DNA of 6,131 bases from Candidatus Thorarchaeota archaeon MP8T_1 (GTDB lineage Archaea; Asgardarchaeota; Thorarchaeia; Thorarchaeales; Thorarchaeaceae). Of this stretch, positions 5,589 to 6,131 are shown one piece after another. Under the pieces are notes generated by a model. That model did not search any database and was not told where the DNA came from. It was given only the letters and a program-made list of their open reading frames with translations. How positions within the stretch are numbered: position 1 is the stretch's first letter; every line of letters begins with the position of its first letter. The stretch is taken from contig PJER01000121.1 in NCBI GenBank assembly GCA_002825465.1, positions 1-6,131 of the forward strand, given 5' to 3'. The position numbers were made by a program, and so were the translations under genes.

Positions 5589-6131
5589 TCACAAATCAAA
5601 GATGAATTTCTCTTTATTCTGTTCAACTAGTCCAAGTGTATTTTCATACTCAGCAGCAATAGCCTCCATACCAGTCCTAGAGTCTACACCAGCCTTCTCT
5701 ACAATCATCCAATCGGTCATAACTTCAATATCTGAAAATCCGGTGATTCGATTGAACGGAGAAGCGAAGACTTTTGACCGCTCTGTACCTTGAAGACGCA
5801 GCTTGGGATAGTTCTCAGCAAATGGACGATAGACATGACCACTTGTGCCGCCCAAAATAAATCTGGCACGCTGCTCTCCAGAAATGTGTGATACATTTAT
5901 GCGTTTGAATATCTCTTCATAATGAGCTGTTTGTGGAATCCCTGCCTTTACCTTAATCTTTGCAAGAGCATCGCCTGCTAGAACATTACCTCGCTCTATG
6001 ACAAGACTTCGAATGAGGGTGACTATTTCTTCCTGTTTTCTTACTCCAAGAGGATCTATTACTTCGGGAGTAACAATATCTACCTGAGGTAGTGGTTCGT
6101 CATATCGGAGTTGTGTTGGGTCAAACATCAA
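5589..6131 (-). CDS. Protein of unknown function, possibly partial at its 5' end
   Basis: The frame runs to the window edge, where the last two codons read TTG (6131-6129) and ATG (6128-6126). It may start there or continue outside, and the ribosome site would be out of view. It ends at TGA 5591-5589 with FIFDL. About 179-180 residues are visible and I do not recognise them. Seen: a proline-rich, acidic N-terminal stretch (DEPLPQVDIVTPEVIDPLG), a helix-rich part (KQEEIVTLIRSLVIERGN, then a second helical stretch including HYEEIFKRINV) that could be a winged-helix-like unit, a Gly/Arg segment RARFILGGTSGHVYRPF, then SPFNRITGFSDIEVMTDWMIV, and a helical end. There are no cysteine clusters, signal peptide or membrane segments. 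It lies 51 nt upstream of the helicase on the same strand and may be its operon partner. Any nucleic-acid-binding role is speculation. Confidence 0.7.
   Translation of the reverse strand: MMFDPTQLRYDEPLPQVDIVTPEVIDPLGVRKQEEIVTLIRSLVIERGNVLAGDALAKIKVKAGIPQTAHYEEIFKRINVSHISGEQRARFILGGTSGHVYRPFAENYPKLRLQGTERSKVFASPFNRITGFSDIEVMTDWMIVEKAGVDSRTGMEAIAAEYENTLGLVEQNKEKFIFDL

Noticed and set aside
5580..5594. Small inverted repeat TTGTG-5 nt-CACAA at the 3' end of the unknown gene
   Set aside because: A 5-bp stem with no T run is expected by chance, and it lies at a probable operon junction.
1..6131. Defence island, CRISPR array, mobile element or tRNA
   Set aside because: No direct-repeat array, terminal inverted repeats, transposase or integrase motifs, or tRNA-like T-loop context was seen. 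The helicase and nuclease fit RNA-processing families better than known defence systems.

Overview
The window looks like ordinary archaeal chromosome. The evidence is a DUF131-type small membrane protein, an archaea-type Ski2-like helicase of the COG1202/ASH-Ski2 kind with its zinc-binding ends, a beta-CASP metallo-beta-lactamase (MBL) nuclease, and Shine-Dalgarno sequences of the GGTGA type close to both ATG and TTG starts. Base composition is moderate and similar across the window. I saw no transposase, integrase, CRISPR array, tRNA, rRNA or phage structural gene. A lineage such as Asgard archaea is possible but cannot be fixed from this sequence alone.

Layout. (1) Positions 1-387 (+): 3' end of a gene whose product resembles the C-terminal half of a GNAT acetyltransferase, followed at once by a terminator-like hairpin (391-410). 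(2) Positions 445-2268 (+): a tight three-gene operon of a beta-CASP/MBL nuclease-like protein (445-1449), an unrecognised 184-residue protein (1459-2013) and a DUF131 two-helix membrane protein (2020-2268). At both internal junctions the GGTGA ribosome site overlaps the preceding stop codon. (3) Positions 2265-2522 (-) and 2651-2911 (+): a divergent pair of small zinc-binding proteins, one with 14 cysteines in 85 residues and one with an OapC-like zinc ribbon. Each converges on and slightly overlaps its outer neighbour. (4) Positions 2901-5537 (-): an 878-residue superfamily II helicase. (5) Positions 5589-6131 (-): an unrecognised gene open at the window edge, probably co-transcribed with the helicase and upstream of it.

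Functional theme. The two confidently identified enzymes, a beta-CASP-fold hydrolase and an ASH-Ski2-like helicase, belong to families tied to archaeal RNA processing and decay. In Pyrococcus, ASH-Ski2 has been linked with the beta-CASP nuclease aRNase J and the exosome. The nuclease here is a short Cft2-like protein, not aRNase J, and lies on the opposite strand, so a shared pathway is an inference. The most notable anomaly is that this nuclease appears to lack the motif C histidine, with Phe at that place, although the other metal ligands are present. I found no convincing new defence or mobile system. The best candidates for undescribed biology are the two unknown proteins and the Cys-rich small protein.
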